64,000 nt of DNA from CAXBDP01 sp041689935 (GCA_041689935.1 JBDNFI010000007.1:1-64000), one strand, 5' to 3'; counted from the stretch's first letter, positions 43,722 through 53,374 are shown. Notes: a model not told the origin generated them from the letters alone. Program-made: numbers and translations.

Positions 43722-44224
43722 ATACCAACGAGATCGGAGTATTGAAACATAAATCGACATTCAAATATATTAATAATCAAGCATTTATAATCTTTATAAT
43801 GCTTGGAATGTTTTTGTGTCCTAATCTGGCAAACGGACAAGAAAAGACGAATGAAGTTGAAAACCAGATTGCTGATCTTATAAGCAAGGGAGCCTTACTC
43901 ATGTACGATGCGCCAGATTCGTCTGAGTTGTTGCTTAATCAAGCTTTAGCGCTTGCAATAAAAAACGATTTATCCTTTTTGACTGCAGAAGTCTATAGAA
44001 CCCAAGCCGCATTTTCTTATATAAAGGCTGACTATCCTACAAGTTTTCATTTATCCCAAACAGCCGAAGAACTGTATAGACTACTTGGTAATGAATTGGG
44101 TATTGCTCTAGTATCAAATACTATTGGACTAATTTACCAGGTGCAAGGAAATAGTGAAAAGGCGATCCAGCTCCATTCCTCATCCATCAAACTGGCAAAA
44201 AACTTAATGACCCGGCACTTTTAG
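43718..44224 (+). CDS. TPR sensor histidine kinase, N-terminal part before a frameshift
   Basis: The first part of a TPR-histidine kinase: signal peptide region (IIFIMLGMFLCPNLANGQ), then TPR-like helices (EVYRTQAAFSYIKADYPTS, NTIGLIYQVQGNSEKAI). The frame ends at TAG 44222-44224 shortly after an A6 run (44197-44202). Adding one A restores KLNDPALLGKNYFNLGIVYDYLGEYENALL in the next frame, which runs into the downstream kinase. So it is one gene, 43718-45648, with a -1-type frameshift in a homopolymer; it may be error, decay or phase variation. The start is a TTG. Confidence 0.7.
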   Translation: MNTNEIGVLKHKSTFKYINNQAFIIFIMLGMFLCPNLANGQEKTNEVENQIADLISKGALLMYDAPDSSELLLNQALALAIKNDLSFLTAEVYRTQAAFSYIKADYPTSFHLSQTAEELYRLLGNELGIALVSNTIGLIYQVQGNSEKAIQLHSSSIKLAKNLMTRHF

Positions 44225-45648
44225 GTAAAAATTATTTTAATCTAGGGATTGTATATGATTACCTAGGAGAGTACGAAAATGCCCTTTTGAACCTCGATAC
44301 TGGAGAATTTTATGTCCGTCAAACGTTACCTAATTCCACTTTATTAAGGATTATTGGACGGCGTGCGGAGGTTCTTTTTAATTTGGAAGAGTATGAAAAC
44401 TCGATACAAGCCAATGAGCAAGTATTGACTATGAGTCCAAGCCGATGGGATGAAGGCTTCGCGTATAGCGGCTTAGCTAAATCCTTGCATGCTATCGGTC
44501 GCAATGAGGAGGCTTTGGAAGCAGCGAAAAAAAGCTATCAAATTGCATTAGACATAAATGCTGATTGGGAAAAGCAGCGTGCGTCAGAAATTATGGCTAA
44601 AATCTATGAAGACATTGGCCAATTTGAGTTGGCTTACGAGTATCATCAGAAGTACAAACTGTATAGTGATTCGCTATTTAACGAGCGTAAGGATCAAGAA
44701 TTTAACTATTTGCAACTGCAGCAAGAGTTTTTTAAAAATGAAGCTTTGGCAAACGAAATCGATTTGCAAAAGCAGATAATTAGCCGAAAAAATCTTTTTA
44801 TAGCTTTAATAATTGCGGGAGGGTTGATTTTTTTATTTCTAGCAGTAAGTCTTTTTCGAGCCCGCAAAATGCAAGAACGGCTGATCGAAAATCTCCATGA
44901 GCAAAAGAGTAAAACTGAAGAACAAGCTAATACAATCACTGAAAGTAATGAAAAGCTAAGAAGTGTAAATCAAGCCAAGGATCAATTATTAAGCGTAATA
45001 AGTCATGATGTTCGTAGCCCGATAGCTTCTATCCAAAGTATTTTGCAACTTTTTGGTGACGGTGGAATTAATAGGGAAATGCACGATCAATTGCTTACGG
45101 ATCTGAGCAAGCAGGTTGATGTGGTTTCTGAAATGCTCACCACTTTACTCTATTGGGCTAAAAGCCAAATGGCTGGTATTCATCCAAAGCCTGAAGCTGT
45201 AAGTATTACAGGTGCTATCCATGAGCAAATTATATTTTGGAATGATCTTGCCAGAAAGAAAGGTGTGACTATTTGTGAAGCTCCTTTGAACAAAGCTGAG
45301 GCATTTGTGGATAGGGAGCATTTGAGAATTGTGATGAGAAATTTGATTGGTAATGCTTTGAAATTTACGCCAAGTGGTGGTACGATAAGTTTTAAGATAC
45401 AAATAGCTTCTGATACAGCAAATGTGCTTGTAAAAGATACTGGAATTGGAATTTCGAAAGAAAAGCTAGGGAACTTATTTAAGGAATTTGGACAAAATGT
45501 ACAAGAATATGGTACAGATAATGAGCCAGGAACTGGTATCGGTCTAATTCTATGTAAACAATTTGTTGAAAAGTCGGGTGGTAAAATCGAAGTTGAAAGC
45601 CAAAAAGGAAAAGGCAGTGTCTTCACGATTACATTGCCTTTGGCTTAG
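44225..45648 (+). pseudogene. TPR sensor histidine kinase, C-terminal part after the frameshift
   Basis: Continuation in the second frame. More TPR units (DYLGEYENALL, LEEYENSIQANEQVL, IGQFELAYEYHQKY), one membrane segment near 44800 (LFIALIIAGGLIFLFLA), a coiled coil, then the kinase core. The core shows H-box SHDVRSP, N-box RNLIGNALKF, G1 DTGIGIS and G2 GTGIGL, all intact. Reading open from 44225; the first ATG at 44287 is inside a TPR and lacks a signal. No response regulator gene is adjacent. A GCGGGAGG lies at 44815-44822. Confidence 0.8.
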
Positions 45649-46263
45649 TGGAAAACGAATTGATCTAGTATCAAAATTACAGAAAAGGAATAGTCAGTGT
45701 AAAGAGTAACCCATTCTTTGTTTGTATCGGCCACTCACCAAGGTGGGGGTACACTAGTTTATCTCATTCCAAAAAAGGTTTACTGCTGCGGTAGATCATA
45801 CTTCTATAAATTCATATTTATGAATCCTGAAACCGATATACTAGGTGAATCGGATAAGAGCTATGCTGAGGAGAAGCTCTCAAAATTTTCCGTTCAGATG
45901 AAAAAAGATAAAGGCCTTCCCAATAATCGAATAGTAATTGCCAAAGGAGAGGAATCTCTAAAATGGGCAAGCCGAAACCCACTAGTTAAATTAACCTTGC
46001 GTTTACATAAATCAACGATAGTAATAGTAATTATTTGATTTTCATTTATTTAACCAACAACTTTATATTTTATAGTAACTAATCATCTTTGATTTTGCTT
46101 TAGCCTTACGAGGTTAAATTCAATCTTTTCTGATTGAATATGGTTTGTGATAAGTTTTTAATTTATCACATATCACCCAAATCTGCACACTATATGCCAA
46201 GCAATAATCATTTGAATCTCAATTTGTTTCAAGAACAAAATCATATCCATATCTTTAAAGTAT
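45649..46263. other. 615-bp AT-rich region before the cardiolipin synthase gene
   Basis: Contains one doubtful small frame (45820-46038). Otherwise I see no terminator, RNA gene or clear promoter. There is an AT-rich tract with TATCTTTA just before the cls start, but its distance from a TTTG is too large for the consensus. Confidence 0.35.
45820..46038 (+). CDS. doubtful small hypothetical protein (72 aa)
   Basis: ATG at 45820 opens 72 codons (MNPETDILGESDKSYAE...) ending in a hydrophobic tail (STIVIVII). No signal, no family, no RBS, and a loose location between two clear genes. It could be a chance frame or a fragment. Listed only because its composition is not unlike real protein. Confidence 0.25.
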   Translation: MNPETDILGESDKSYAEEKLSKFSVQMKKDKGLPNNRIVIAKGEESLKWASRNPLVKLTLRLHKSTIVIVII

Positions 46264-47697
46264 ATGATTACCACGTTTGCAATTATTCTATATGCTGTTA
46301 TTAATCTGCTGGCATTCTATATTTTATTAAAAGATGGCAATAAGCCCTATCGGATTTGGGCTTGGATAATTACCATTTCTGCCATCCCATTTTTAGGAGG
46401 AACCCTTTTTTTCACATTCGGCATGAATCGCAGAAAAGTAAAATTGTTTACAGCAAAAAAAATAATAGATGATGCTCAGGTAAAAGTCTTTATGAAAGAA
46501 TATAAAAACGAAATTGAGCCTTATGAAATACAAGATAAAAATATTCAGAAGGAATATAAAAAACTCATTAAATTTCTAGAAAATGCAAACAATGCACCGC
46601 TCACTTTCAGTAATAAAGTCACGATACTGAACAGTGGTGCAGAAACTTTTGAAGCTATTTATAAAGCATGTGAAGCCGCCGAGAAATCCATTTATGTGGA
46701 ATACTACATTTATGCAAATGGTAAGATTGCCGATAAGTTGGCAGATATCTTTATCCGAAAATTGGAAGAAGGTGTAACTGTTAAAATATTGTACGATGGC
46801 CTTGGAAGTTGGGCTTTAAGCAACAGTTACATAAATCGATTGAAGAAGGCTGGGGCAACAGTGCATTGTTTCCAACGCGTACGGTTAATGTATTTAGCTA
46901 GAACCAATTATCGTAACCATAGAAAAATATTGGTTGTGGACGGCAAAATTGGTTTTACAGGAGGAATAAATATAGACGATAAGTATTTATACGAAGATAA
47001 AGAACTAGGAGTTTGGGCGGATACGCATCTACAACTAGAAGGCATGGCTGTTAACTTTTTAAAGTTTACGTTCTTCAATGATTGGTATTTTGTGAGTGGC
47101 GAAAATCTATTTACGCCCAATGCCCTTCTCAACTGTAAGTATGACGATAGCATACCCATTCAAATTGTCGCCAGCGGCCCAGACTCTGAATATGCTACTA
47201 TCCTCAATGAATATCTTACCATAATAACAGGAGCCGATTCTTATGTATACATTGCCAATCCTTATCTCATTCCGCCAGAATCACTTCTGATAGCACTAAA
47301 AGCCTCAGCCATGAGTGGGATTGATGTTCGTATTATTGTTCCGCAAAAATCTGATTCGACAATAGTGAAATGGGCTGTTCGTTCATATTTTGAAACTTTA
47401 TTAGAGAGTGGTGTTAAAATTTATTTGTACCTACCCGGATTTTTGCATTCTAAAATTATTTTGAGTGATGATATGGTTTGTTCTATTGGTACTGCAAATT
47501 TAGACATTCGCAGTTTTGAACAAAATTTTGAAGTGAATGCCATTATGTACGATACTAAGACCACACTCCAATTAAAAAAACAGTTTGAATTATTTTTACA
47601 AGACAGTGAAATATTGACTTTGGAAAAATTCAGAAAACGTAAAAGATTAGATTATATCAAAGAGAATTTTGCGAGGTTGGTGAGTCCCTTGATTTGA
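46264..47697 (+). CDS. cls: cardiolipin synthase, phospholipase D family
   Basis: Makes cardiolipin from phosphatidylglycerol at the inner membrane. 477 aa: two N-terminal membrane segments (about 1-22 and 33-53), then a PLD pair. HKD motif 1 starts at His219 (NHRKILVVDG...FTGG), motif 2 at His395 (LHSKIILSDD...CSIGTAN), the expected two catalytic halves. Monocistronic. No octamer falls in this gene. Confidence 0.93.
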   Translation: MITTFAIILYAVINLLAFYILLKDGNKPYRIWAWIITISAIPFLGGTLFFTFGMNRRKVKLFTAKKIIDDAQVKVFMKEYKNEIEPYEIQDKNIQKEYKKLIKFLENANNAPLTFSNKVTILNSGAETFEAIYKACEAAEKSIYVEYYIYANGKIADKLADIFIRKLEEGVTVKILYDGLGSWALSNSYINRLKKAGATVHCFQRVRLMYLARTNYRNHRKILVVDGKIGFTGGINIDDKYLYEDKELGVWADTHLQLEGMAVNFLKFTFFNDWYFVSGENLFTPNALLNCKYDDSIPIQIVASGPDSEYATILNEYLTIITGADSYVYIANPYLIPPESLLIALKASAMSGIDVRIIVPQKSDSTIVKWAVRSYFETLLESGVKIYLYLPGFLHSKIILSDDMVCSIGTANLDIRSFEQNFEVNAIMYDTKTTLQLKKQFELFLQDSEILTLEKFRKRKRLDYIKENFARLVSPLI

Positions 47698-47821
47698 TTT
47701 TCCGAATCTATTTAAAGATTCCCATTCCGGCATTCAACTGAATGGCCATATTTTTGATAAAGGAAAATCGAATTTCATCCAGTCCATCTAATTTGCCATA
47801 TTTGCGCGGATTAATCTATTC

Positions 47822-48523
47822 ATGAAATACTTTTTCGTTATTATCCTATCGCTCACTTTGACTCAAAATTCAATCGCACAGTCGGTTGAGTTTGGCGTGA
47901 AGGGAGGACCCTCTTTCACATCAGTTGCTTTTCAGCCTGTCATTGAGCAAAAAAGTATGCTCAACTATCATGGTGGAATGGGTGTACGATTTCTAAACGA
48001 GAAAAAAGTTGGCCTCCAGTTAGAATTAAATTATGCCCTCCGTTCGTTCAGAGAAAATATAGATTCGGTAAATTACCAAGGAAGAAATTATAGATATTTA
48101 GAAATTCCGTTTTTAACGCATTTGGAGTTTGGTAAATCAAAAACTAAATATTATCTACATTTCGGGCCTCATTTAGGCTATGCACTCAACGCCGAACGGG
48201 AGGAAATGCGAAATGGTGAAATCACTACTGAGCCTTACGAGCTGCAGCCCAATAGAGATAATCGATGGGACTATGGTTTGTCAGTAGGCTTTGGTATCGG
48301 GTACGACATTGGGCTAGGCAAGCTACAAGTCGAAGCACGCTATATGTATAGTTTTGGCAATATTGAAAAAAGTCTTTTGGTGACTCGCACCTCCCAACCG
48401 GTTAATATTCAATTCTCAGCAGGGTATTTTGTTCCTCTAAATAGTATTTCTTTAGGGAAAATCTCACCAGCAAATTTATTTTCAAAGAAAAAAGTTGAGG
48501 AAAATAGTGAAGGTGAACAATAA
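47822..48523 (+). CDS. outer-membrane beta-barrel protein (PorT-like)
   Basis: 233 aa. Signal peptide (cleavage after IAQ, about residue 20), then alternating aromatic/hydrophobic strands of an eight-stranded barrel (VEFGVKGGPSFTSVAF, YHGGMGVRFL, LQLELNYALRSF, FGIGYDIGLGKLQVEARYMYSFG), typical of Bacteroidota outer-membrane beta-barrel proteins. The C-terminal 25 residues are charged and outside the barrel. It sits 18 nt before the DinB-like gene. Function unknown. Confidence 0.78.
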   Translation: MKYFFVIILSLTLTQNSIAQSVEFGVKGGPSFTSVAFQPVIEQKSMLNYHGGMGVRFLNEKKVGLQLELNYALRSFRENIDSVNYQGRNYRYLEIPFLTHLEFGKSKTKYYLHFGPHLGYALNAEREEMRNGEITTEPYELQPNRDNRWDYGLSVGFGIGYDIGLGKLQVEARYMYSFGNIEKSLLVTRTSQPVNIQFSAGYFVPLNSISLGKISPANLFSKKKVEENSEGEQ

Positions 48524-48541
48524 GAAAAGATTAATCGCTTT

Positions 48542-49120
48542 ATGCTTTTATCCTTACCCAAAATGTCTTTTCTTCGTTGGATGAAGGCTGAGCTAAGCAC
48601 CCAAGCAACCACGATAAGAATTAAGGAAAGTGTAGAAAGCTATCTACAAAAGCTCTTGACCATTGATGCTAAGGTTTGGAATGCAAAGCCAGCAAATGCT
48701 GGATGGAGTTTTACTCAAATGTATGATCATTTACTTTCGGCTCATTATGGGATGTTTGCACGGATGATCAAAGGATGTGCCTCGCAAGCTTATGGAGACG
48801 ACGGAGGCGAAATGAATGAACATGGTGAAAAGATTTTTGCTTTCAATAGCTTGCCTCCAATCGAAATCAAAGTGCCTGAAGGGTTCAATGCAAAGCAGCC
48901 AGAAGTTTTAGATCAATTAGTAGCCAAAGAGAGGTTAGAGAAATTGCTAGTGGAGTTGGATGGCTTAAAAAACGTTGTAGATGGAGCAACAAATAGCTAT
49001 AAAATAAAACACCCTCTTTTGGGTCCGCTAAACGCTCAGCAATGGTACAACATGTGCGATATGCATTGGAGGCATCATTTTAGGCAGCTTCACAAATTAG
49101 AAAAAGAGTTTTTAGATTAA
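48542..49120 (+). CDS. DinB-like (DUF1569-type) protein
   Basis: 192 aa, four-helix bundle type. Two metal-site regions: MYDHLLSAHYG near residue 60 and MCDMHWRHHFRQLH near residue 172, the usual two-histidine pattern of DinB/YfiT metal-dependent hydrolase-like proteins. The upstream ATG at 48542 gives a longer N-terminus; ATG at 48563 (MSFLRWMKAE) is the likelier start by family. Function uncertain, perhaps thiol-transferase-like. Same operon as the barrel protein and DUF3127. Confidence 0.75.
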   Translation: MLLSLPKMSFLRWMKAELSTQATTIRIKESVESYLQKLLTIDAKVWNAKPANAGWSFTQMYDHLLSAHYGMFARMIKGCASQAYGDDGGEMNEHGEKIFAFNSLPPIEIKVPEGFNAKQPEVLDQLVAKERLEKLLVELDGLKNVVDGATNSYKIKHPLLGPLNAQQWYNMCDMHWRHHFRQLHKLEKEFLD

Positions 49121-49127
49121 TTTATAT

Positions 49128-49508
49128 ATGGACATAAAAGCAAAGTTGATTGAAAAAACTGATACCCAAAAGGTGTCAGACCGTTTCCAAAAAAGAGAAT
49201 TTGTGGTAGAGTTTGCAGAAAACCCACAATATCCTGAGTTTGTAAAATTTGAGCTTATTCAAGATAAATGCGATTTGCTCGATAGCTACGAAGTAGGCCA
49301 AGAGCTCGAAGTGCATTTCAATTTGAAAGGTCGCAAATGGGTAGATCCTCAAGGCCAAACTAAGTATTTCAATAGTCTACAAGCATGGCGATTGGTGCCT
49401 GCAAGTGCAAGTGCAAGTGCGTCATCACCAAGCAATCCAGGTGAACCTGTCGCAAGTAGTTCTTCTGATGATTTCTTGAAAGATATGGACGAAGATCTTC
49501 CATTCTAG
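49128..49508 (+). CDS. DUF3127 protein
   Basis: A 126-aa protein of the DUF3127 family, common in Bacteroidota: conserved N-terminus (IEKTDTQKVSDRFQKREFVVE), middle (FELIQDKCDLLDSYEVGQELEV), the NLKGRKW segment, a serine/alanine-rich linker, then an acidic end (DDFLKDMDEDLPF), resembling the acidic tip of single-stranded DNA-binding proteins. This suggests an OB-fold DNA-binding role (inferred). Followed by a strong hairpin. Confidence 0.85.
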   Translation: MDIKAKLIEKTDTQKVSDRFQKREFVVEFAENPQYPEFVKFELIQDKCDLLDSYEVGQELEVHFNLKGRKWVDPQGQTKYFNSLQAWRLVPASASASASSPSNPGEPVASSSSDDFLKDMDEDLPF

Positions 49509-49535
49509 GGCCTAAGAACATATTACAAAACATCC

Positions 49536-49567
49536 ACCCGCTTTTTCCAGAAAGAAGCGGGTTTTTC
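49536..49567 (+). terminator. rho-independent terminator of the DUF3127 operon
   Basis: Stem acccgctt...aagcgggt with a short U/A-pair extension, followed by TTTTTC, 27 bp after the stop. It separates this operon from the ABC-F gene. Confidence 0.75.
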
Positions 49568-49579
49568 ATGTCAATTGAC

Positions 49580-49587
49580 TAATTTTG
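49580..49587 (+). promoter_or_regulatory. -7 element of the ABC-F gene
   Basis: TAATTTTG exactly matches TAnnTTTG, 18 bp before the ATG at 49606. No TTTG at the correct distance upstream was found, so it is partial evidence. Confidence 0.35.
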
Positions 49588-49605
49588 CGCCTTAATTCAA
49601 AATAA

Positions 49606-51216
49606 ATGATCTCAGTTTCAAATCTTTCACTCCGTTTCGGCAAGCGCATTCTTTTTGACGATGTAAATCTAAAATTTACAGAAAATTATTGCTACGGTGT
49701 AATTGGTGCAAATGGTGCAGGTAAATCTACCTTCTTGAAAATATTAAGCGGCGAAATTGACCCAACATCTGGTCAAGTAAGTATTCCCCCTGGTGCTCGC
49801 ATGGCGGTTTTAAAGCAAAATCACTACGAATATAATGAGGTCCCTGTATTGCAGACAGTGATCATGGGTCATCAGAAACTTTGGGACATTATGAGCGAAA
49901 AAGATGTGCTTTATGCAAAGCCTGATTTTTCTGAAGAAGATGGAATGCGTGCATCTGATTTGGAAATGGCCTTTGCAGAGATGGAGGGCTGGAATGCCGA
50001 GAGTGATGCTGCGGCACTACTCAGTGGATTGGGTATTTCCGAAAATCTCCATTATATGGCTATGAAGGAGCTCAATGGTAATCAAAAAGTACGTGTGCTC
50101 CTAGCACAAGCCTTATTTGGCAATCCTGATATCTTACTTCTCGATGAGCCTACGAACGATTTAGATATTGAAACGGTGCTGTGGTTAGAAAATTTCCTAG
50201 CTGAATTTAAAAATCTTGTGATTGTGGTTTCTCACGACCGCCACTTTTTAGATACTGTATGTACACACATGGTAGATGTGGATTTCAATAAAATCAAAAT
50301 CTACTCAGGTAATTATACATTCTGGTACGAATCCAGTCAGCTTGCAGCTCGTCAGCGTTCGGATCAGAATAAGAAAGCTGATGAAAAGCGTAAAGAATTG
50401 CAGGAATTCATTGCTAGATTTAGTGCAAACGTTGCCAAATCTAAACAAACAACTTCCCGTAAGAAGATGCTTGAAAAATTGAATATTGAGGATATCGAAC
50501 CTTCAAGTCGCCGCTATCCAGGTATACAGTTTAAACAAGAGCGGGAGGCTGGCGATCAGCTGCTGTCAGTTGTCGGGCTTTCCGCAAGCACCGAAGATGA
50601 AAAGCTTTTTACAGATGTGAATCTTCTTGTAAACAAAGGAGATAAGATTGCTTTCCTTTCAAAAAATAGCTCGGCAGTAACTAGGCTTTTCCAAATCTTA
50701 ATGGGCGAAGCTAAACCAAAAATTGGTGAATATAAATGGGGCGTTACTATCCAAAAAGCCTACATGCCCAATGATAATAGTGAATTTTTCAACACCAATG
50801 ATATTTTAGTTGATTGGTTGAGAAGATATTCGACTAATCAAGAGGAGGCACATGTGCGTGGTTTTTTAGGTCGCATGTTGTTTACAGGAGAGGAATCCTT
50901 AAAGTCTGCAAAAGTACTTTCCGGAGGAGAGAAAATGCGTTGCATGCTCTCAAAAATCATGTTGGAGAGCCCAAATTTCATCATATTAGATGAGCCAACC
51001 AATCACCTCGATTTGGAATCCATTCAAGCCTTAAATAAAGGCCTAATGGAATATCAAGGCACTGTATTATTTATCTGTCAGGATCATGAGTTTGTAAATA
51101 CTGTGGCCAATCGAATTGTGGAAATTGGACCAAAAGGAATGTTGGATAAGTTAATGTCATACGATGAATATCTTGAAAGCGAAGATATTATAGAACAACG
51201 AGTTAAATTATATTAG
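49606..51216 (+). CDS. ABC-F ATPase (YbiT-like), asymmetric nucleotide sites
   Basis: A 536-aa soluble translation-factor-type ABC-F ATPase of the YbiT subfamily (two NBDs, middle linker around residues 235-300 with SANVAKSKQTTSR). NBD1: Walker A GANGAGKST, unusual signature LNGNQ, Walker B ILLLDEPTND. NBD2: Walker A is lost (LSKNSSAVTRL in place of G..GKS), signature LSGGE and Walker B intact, and the H-switch SH is replaced by CQ (FICQDHEF). The three changes affect the same composite site (Walker A of NBD2 with signature of NBD1), leaving one canonical site. Probably acts on the ribosome, perhaps ribosome rescue or drug resistance; function not provable. Confidence 0.88.
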   Translation: MISVSNLSLRFGKRILFDDVNLKFTENYCYGVIGANGAGKSTFLKILSGEIDPTSGQVSIPPGARMAVLKQNHYEYNEVPVLQTVIMGHQKLWDIMSEKDVLYAKPDFSEEDGMRASDLEMAFAEMEGWNAESDAAALLSGLGISENLHYMAMKELNGNQKVRVLLAQALFGNPDILLLDEPTNDLDIETVLWLENFLAEFKNLVIVVSHDRHFLDTVCTHMVDVDFNKIKIYSGNYTFWYESSQLAARQRSDQNKKADEKRKELQEFIARFSANVAKSKQTTSRKKMLEKLNIEDIEPSSRRYPGIQFKQEREAGDQLLSVVGLSASTEDEKLFTDVNLLVNKGDKIAFLSKNSSAVTRLFQILMGEAKPKIGEYKWGVTIQKAYMPNDNSEFFNTNDILVDWLRRYSTNQEEAHVRGFLGRMLFTGEESLKSAKVLSGGEKMRCMLSKIMLESPNFIILDEPTNHLDLESIQALNKGLMEYQGTVLFICQDHEFVNTVANRIVEIGPKGMLDKLMSYDEYLESEDIIEQRVKLY

Positions 51217-51524
51217 GAGCTTTTCCTCCAAATAGTAAAAGGCCTTAATATTCATTTATTAAGGTTTTTTTTACGAGTTTTTTAGAATGATTTTATACAC
51301 TGAGCGGGCTGAGTTGATGATATAATGAATGCGGCGAAGCCGGCACAATACGATAAGCACTCTATGAAAAACTCCGTGTTAATTATCCTTAAATCATCTA
51401 TGATATACCTAAATTAAAAGCTCATTTCATATTGAAAATCCTCCTAGCAAATAATTGACATAAGTTTTCGTTCAAATTTTTAGACTATTGAAAATCTTTA
51501 TCAGCAATTTGTGGTTTAACATTT
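51217..51524. other. 308-bp intergenic region
   Basis: Holds the terminator at 51243-51272 and otherwise no gene or recognised signal. The promoter of the peroxidase operon should lie in its right half; no TAnnTTTG was found with confidence. Confidence 0.5.
51243..51272 (+). terminator. rho-independent terminator of the ABC-F gene
   Basis: 8-bp stem ccttaata / tattaagg with a TTCATT loop and eight T, 27 bp after the stop. Confidence 0.8.
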
Positions 51525-52652
51525 ATGCAGTCCAAATTTAAGCTTTTTGGAATAATCTTGCTGATGCTGATCGCTGTAGCCTCTTGCGATTTCATCAAAA
51601 AAGAAAGCGAAGAGCCTACTCCACAGCCAACAGCATTGAGTGTGGAAACCCCATTCTATTTTGGAGACTTCGTTATTCCAGCAGATAACTCAATGACAGA
51701 AGAAGCAGTGGAACTCGGCAGAATGCTGTTCTATGACGTGCGACTATCTGCAGATAATTCGGTGAGTTGTGCAACTTGTCATCAACTGCAAAAGGGTTTT
51801 GTAGATGGATTGGCTAGGAGTACAGGAATCAATGGAAGGCAAACCAATATCAAATCCATGTCCTTAGTAAATGTACTTTGGGAGAGTAGGATGTTTTGGA
51901 ATGGGCGAGTGGCAAGTTTGGAGGAGCAAGCCTTGCACCCCATACAAGATCCCAACGAAATGGGAATGGACTTAAAAGAACTAGTGGGTAAATTGCAATC
52001 GATCGAAGTGTATCGAGACAATTTTAAAAAGGCTTTTGGTGCAGAGACTGTTACAGCAGACCGAATAGGAAAAGCTTTGGCGCAATTTCAGCGTACCCTC
52101 ATTTCGGGTAATTCGAAATATGATAAATACCTTCGAGACGAAGTGCAATTAACAGCGCAGGAAGAGGAGGGAATGATTCTCTTCTTCACACATCCTGAAC
52201 CAGCCATAAGCCTACGTGGCGGAAATTGTGGCGATTGCCATCTTTCCTTAACTACTGCTGGAGCTAACGATGGCTTCAGTGGCTTTCATAATAACGGCTT
52301 GGATACAGATGAAAACCTCAAGCCAGGGTTACAGACTTTTACTGGAAATCAGGCAGATCGTGGGAAGTTCAAGACACCAAATTTAAGAAATATCATGGTG
52401 AGGGCACCTTACATGCATGATGGGCGTTTTGCAAGTATAGAAGCAGTCCTCGATCATTACAACGAAAATGTGCAATTGAGTACTACCTTAGATGTGTTAA
52501 TTTTGGAAGGAAGTAACCAGCCAATTGTGGCTGGTGCGCCAATTAAATTACATTTAACAAATAGTGAAAAAGCGGCCATTATTGCCTTTTTACATACCTT
52601 GACTGACGAAGAGTTTCTGACTAATTCAAATTTTTCAAACCCTTTCAAATAA
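51525..52652 (+). CDS. di-heme cytochrome c peroxidase lipoprotein (MauG/MbnH-like)
   Basis: A 375-aa lipoprotein with a lipobox at Cys21 (AVASC) and two c-type haem sites: C82-ATC-H86 and C235-GDC-H239. The RMLFYDVRLSADNSVSC opening and FKTPNLRN...APYMHDGRF near the C-terminus are characteristic of the bacterial di-heme peroxidase/MauG family. It reduces H2O2 or oxidises an amino acid in a partner protein. First gene of the trio: the next start shares one nucleotide with its stop (TAATG). Confidence 0.93.
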   Translation: MQSKFKLFGIILLMLIAVASCDFIKKESEEPTPQPTALSVETPFYFGDFVIPADNSMTEEAVELGRMLFYDVRLSADNSVSCATCHQLQKGFVDGLARSTGINGRQTNIKSMSLVNVLWESRMFWNGRVASLEEQALHPIQDPNEMGMDLKELVGKLQSIEVYRDNFKKAFGAETVTADRIGKALAQFQRTLISGNSKYDKYLRDEVQLTAQEEEGMILFFTHPEPAISLRGGNCGDCHLSLTTAGANDGFSGFHNNGLDTDENLKPGLQTFTGNQADRGKFKTPNLRNIMVRAPYMHDGRFASIEAVLDHYNENVQLSTTLDVLILEGSNQPIVAGAPIKLHLTNSEKAAIIAFLHTLTDEEFLTNSNFSNPFK

Positions 52653-53374
52653 TGAAAATCGTATTCTTTTTATTATCCTTAGTCATTTTAAGTTCTTGCG
52701 GGGGCGATATTGATACTAAACCAGATCGGGCAGATATTACTTTGCAGTTTGAACATGTAGTTGGGAATCAGCCGTTGAATTTCACTTCTGAATTTAGAAC
52801 GAATTCGAATCAAAGCTTCACCGTAGAAGATTTTAGATACTATCTCAGCAATTTGTCTTTTGAAAACACTCAAACAGGAGTAAAATACGAAATCCCAAAT
52901 AGCTATCATCTCATTCGAGAAAATGGAACGGGTATAGCCTCCCTCATTTTAGAAAATATGCCTTTAGCCGATTATGATCAATTCAATTTCTCCTGGGGAA
53001 TTGATGCTGAAAAAAATACGAGCTTGGATCAAACTGGCGACTTAGATCCATCCAATGAAATGGCTTGGAATTGGAATACAGGATATAAGTTTTTGCTACT
53101 GGAGGGCCGTTTGACTCCCTCAAATCAAGGCCTGGTGTATCATATTGGTTCCAACCACAACTATAAAAATCTCCAAGTGGCAATCCCTCAAGATGCTCAA
53201 ATTGATAGTAGAACACAAAGCACCATGGTGTTTAAAGTGGATATTTTAAAAGCCTTTGAAGGAGTTTCAACGATTGATATTGCTGTAAATAACTCCGTGA
53301 TGGGCGGACCTTTTGCTGATAATATTGCCATTAACATTGCTCAAGGGTTTTTCCAACTTCAAGAGATTAAATAA
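52652..53374 (+). CDS. MbnP-like copper-binding lipoprotein
   Basis: 240 aa, lipobox LSSC at Cys16. The MbnP-family pattern is clear: FTVEDFRYYLSNLSF near residue 56, ENMPLADYDQFNF, the NPS-like SNEMAWNWNTGYKFLLLEG with Trp139 and Trp141 near residue 137-152, and YHIGSNHNY. MbnP proteins bind copper after a partner di-heme enzyme (MbnH) oxidises a Trp to kynurenine; whether Trp139 or 141 is the target is inferred. The gene is sandwiched between two di-heme peroxidase genes with +1 nt overlap and 0 nt gap, which points to a single functional complex. Confidence 0.85.
   Translation: MKIVFFLLSLVILSSCGGDIDTKPDRADITLQFEHVVGNQPLNFTSEFRTNSNQSFTVEDFRYYLSNLSFENTQTGVKYEIPNSYHLIRENGTGIASLILENMPLADYDQFNFSWGIDAEKNTSLDQTGDLDPSNEMAWNWNTGYKFLLLEGRLTPSNQGLVYHIGSNHNYKNLQVAIPQDAQIDSRTQSTMVFKVDILKAFEGVSTIDIAVNNSVMGGPFADNIAINIAQGFFQLQEIK

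Noticed and set aside
45718..45819. Upstream extension of the small frame at 45820
   Set aside because: The added 34 residues have no family character and no start context; even the shorter frame is doubtful.
46223..46257. TTTG...TATCTTTA as a promoter for cls
   Set aside because: The spacer is 23 bp, the last base does not match, and only six bases would separate it from the ATG.
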